A stretch of DNA of 13,317 nt from JBEKIK01 sp049509395 (GTDB lineage: Bacteria > Planctomycetota > Planctomycetia > Pirellulales > Thermoguttaceae), in NCBI GenBank assembly GCA_049509395.1, contig JBEKZY010000122.1:1-13317 (forward strand), written 5' to 3'. Positions 13,214 to 13,317 of the stretch are shown in pieces (within the stretch, counting starts at the first letter, position 1; the number at the start of each line of letters is the position of its first letter). Position numbers and translations under genes: made by a program. A model generated the notes under the pieces. That model ran no database searches and had not been told where the DNA came from. It saw nothing but the letters and a program-made list of their open reading frames with translations.

Positions 13214-13317
13214 GGAGGTTTATCCTTCCAAAGTGGGGGTTTTTATCGGTCATTTAGGCTTGACAAGTCTACTGCTGCAAATGTATTGGTGATGCTTCCA
13301 TCAGTATGGACGTAATC

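Noticed and set aside
13260..13289. TTGACA on the plus strand near the right edge, possible rightward promoter
   Set aside because: The hexamer 18 bp downstream (TATTGG) is a poor -10, and no downstream gene is visible within the window.
1..13317. tRNA, rRNA, CRISPR array or insertion sequence
   Set aside because: None was seen. The palindromes do not have CRISPR-like regular spacing, and no transposase, integrase or reverse transcriptase frame is present.

Overview
The window most likely comes from a planctomycete, probably an anaerobic or fermentative member of the Pirellulales/Thermoguttales side of the phylum. This is an inference from three things. The first is gene content: a retropepsin-like protease, a PpiD-like membrane protein with a long Lys/Glu/Pro tract, a stand-alone DegT-type protein and a pyruvate:ferredoxin oxidoreductase. 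The second is the high-GC coding style. The third is intergenic DNA rich in palindromes and short period-7 arrays. No 16S or other marker gene is present, so the assignment is tentative.

Layout. Positions 1-1208 (+) hold the 3' part of a DegT/DnrJ/EryC1/StrS-family PLP protein whose start lies before the window. Convergent to it, 1233-1832 (-) is an AT-richer orphan protein with a PD-(D/E)XK nuclease-like motif. Next on the minus strand come an exported peroxiredoxin (2074-2616) and a zinc alcohol dehydrogenase (2936-3937). They are separated by about 320 bp that carries a multi-hairpin palindromic element.

Positions 4066-5401 (+) form a small accessory islet with two overlapping gene pairs. 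The first is a nucleotidyltransferase-fold protein with a 67-residue partner. The second is a ParD/ParE-type toxin-antitoxin pair with its own promoter.

The metabolic core is a leftward operon at 5516-10149. It contains nifJ, a single-chain pyruvate:ferredoxin oxidoreductase, followed by a dihydroorotate-dehydrogenase-like flavoprotein that overlaps it by 4 bp. A clear intrinsic terminator at 5409-5438 ends the operon. The oxidoreductase would make acetyl-CoA and reduced ferredoxin from pyruvate. The flavoprotein is presumably co-produced with it, but its substrate is unknown.

Positions 10150-10507 form a divergent intergenic region with a heptad array, a second strong palindromic element and a promoter. 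That promoter serves a retropepsin-like protease gene (10508-10942, +). Positions 10976-13213 (-) encode a membrane-anchored SurA_N/PpiD-like protein.

The least explained signals are non-coding. Two composite palindromic elements (2787-2905 and 10249-10318) share tight-loop hairpins with TTGAA/TTCAA-type centres inside an outer stem. Three short arrays of different sequence but identical 7-bp period (2054-2074, 2912-2932, 10170-10204) each sit at the edge of a gene.
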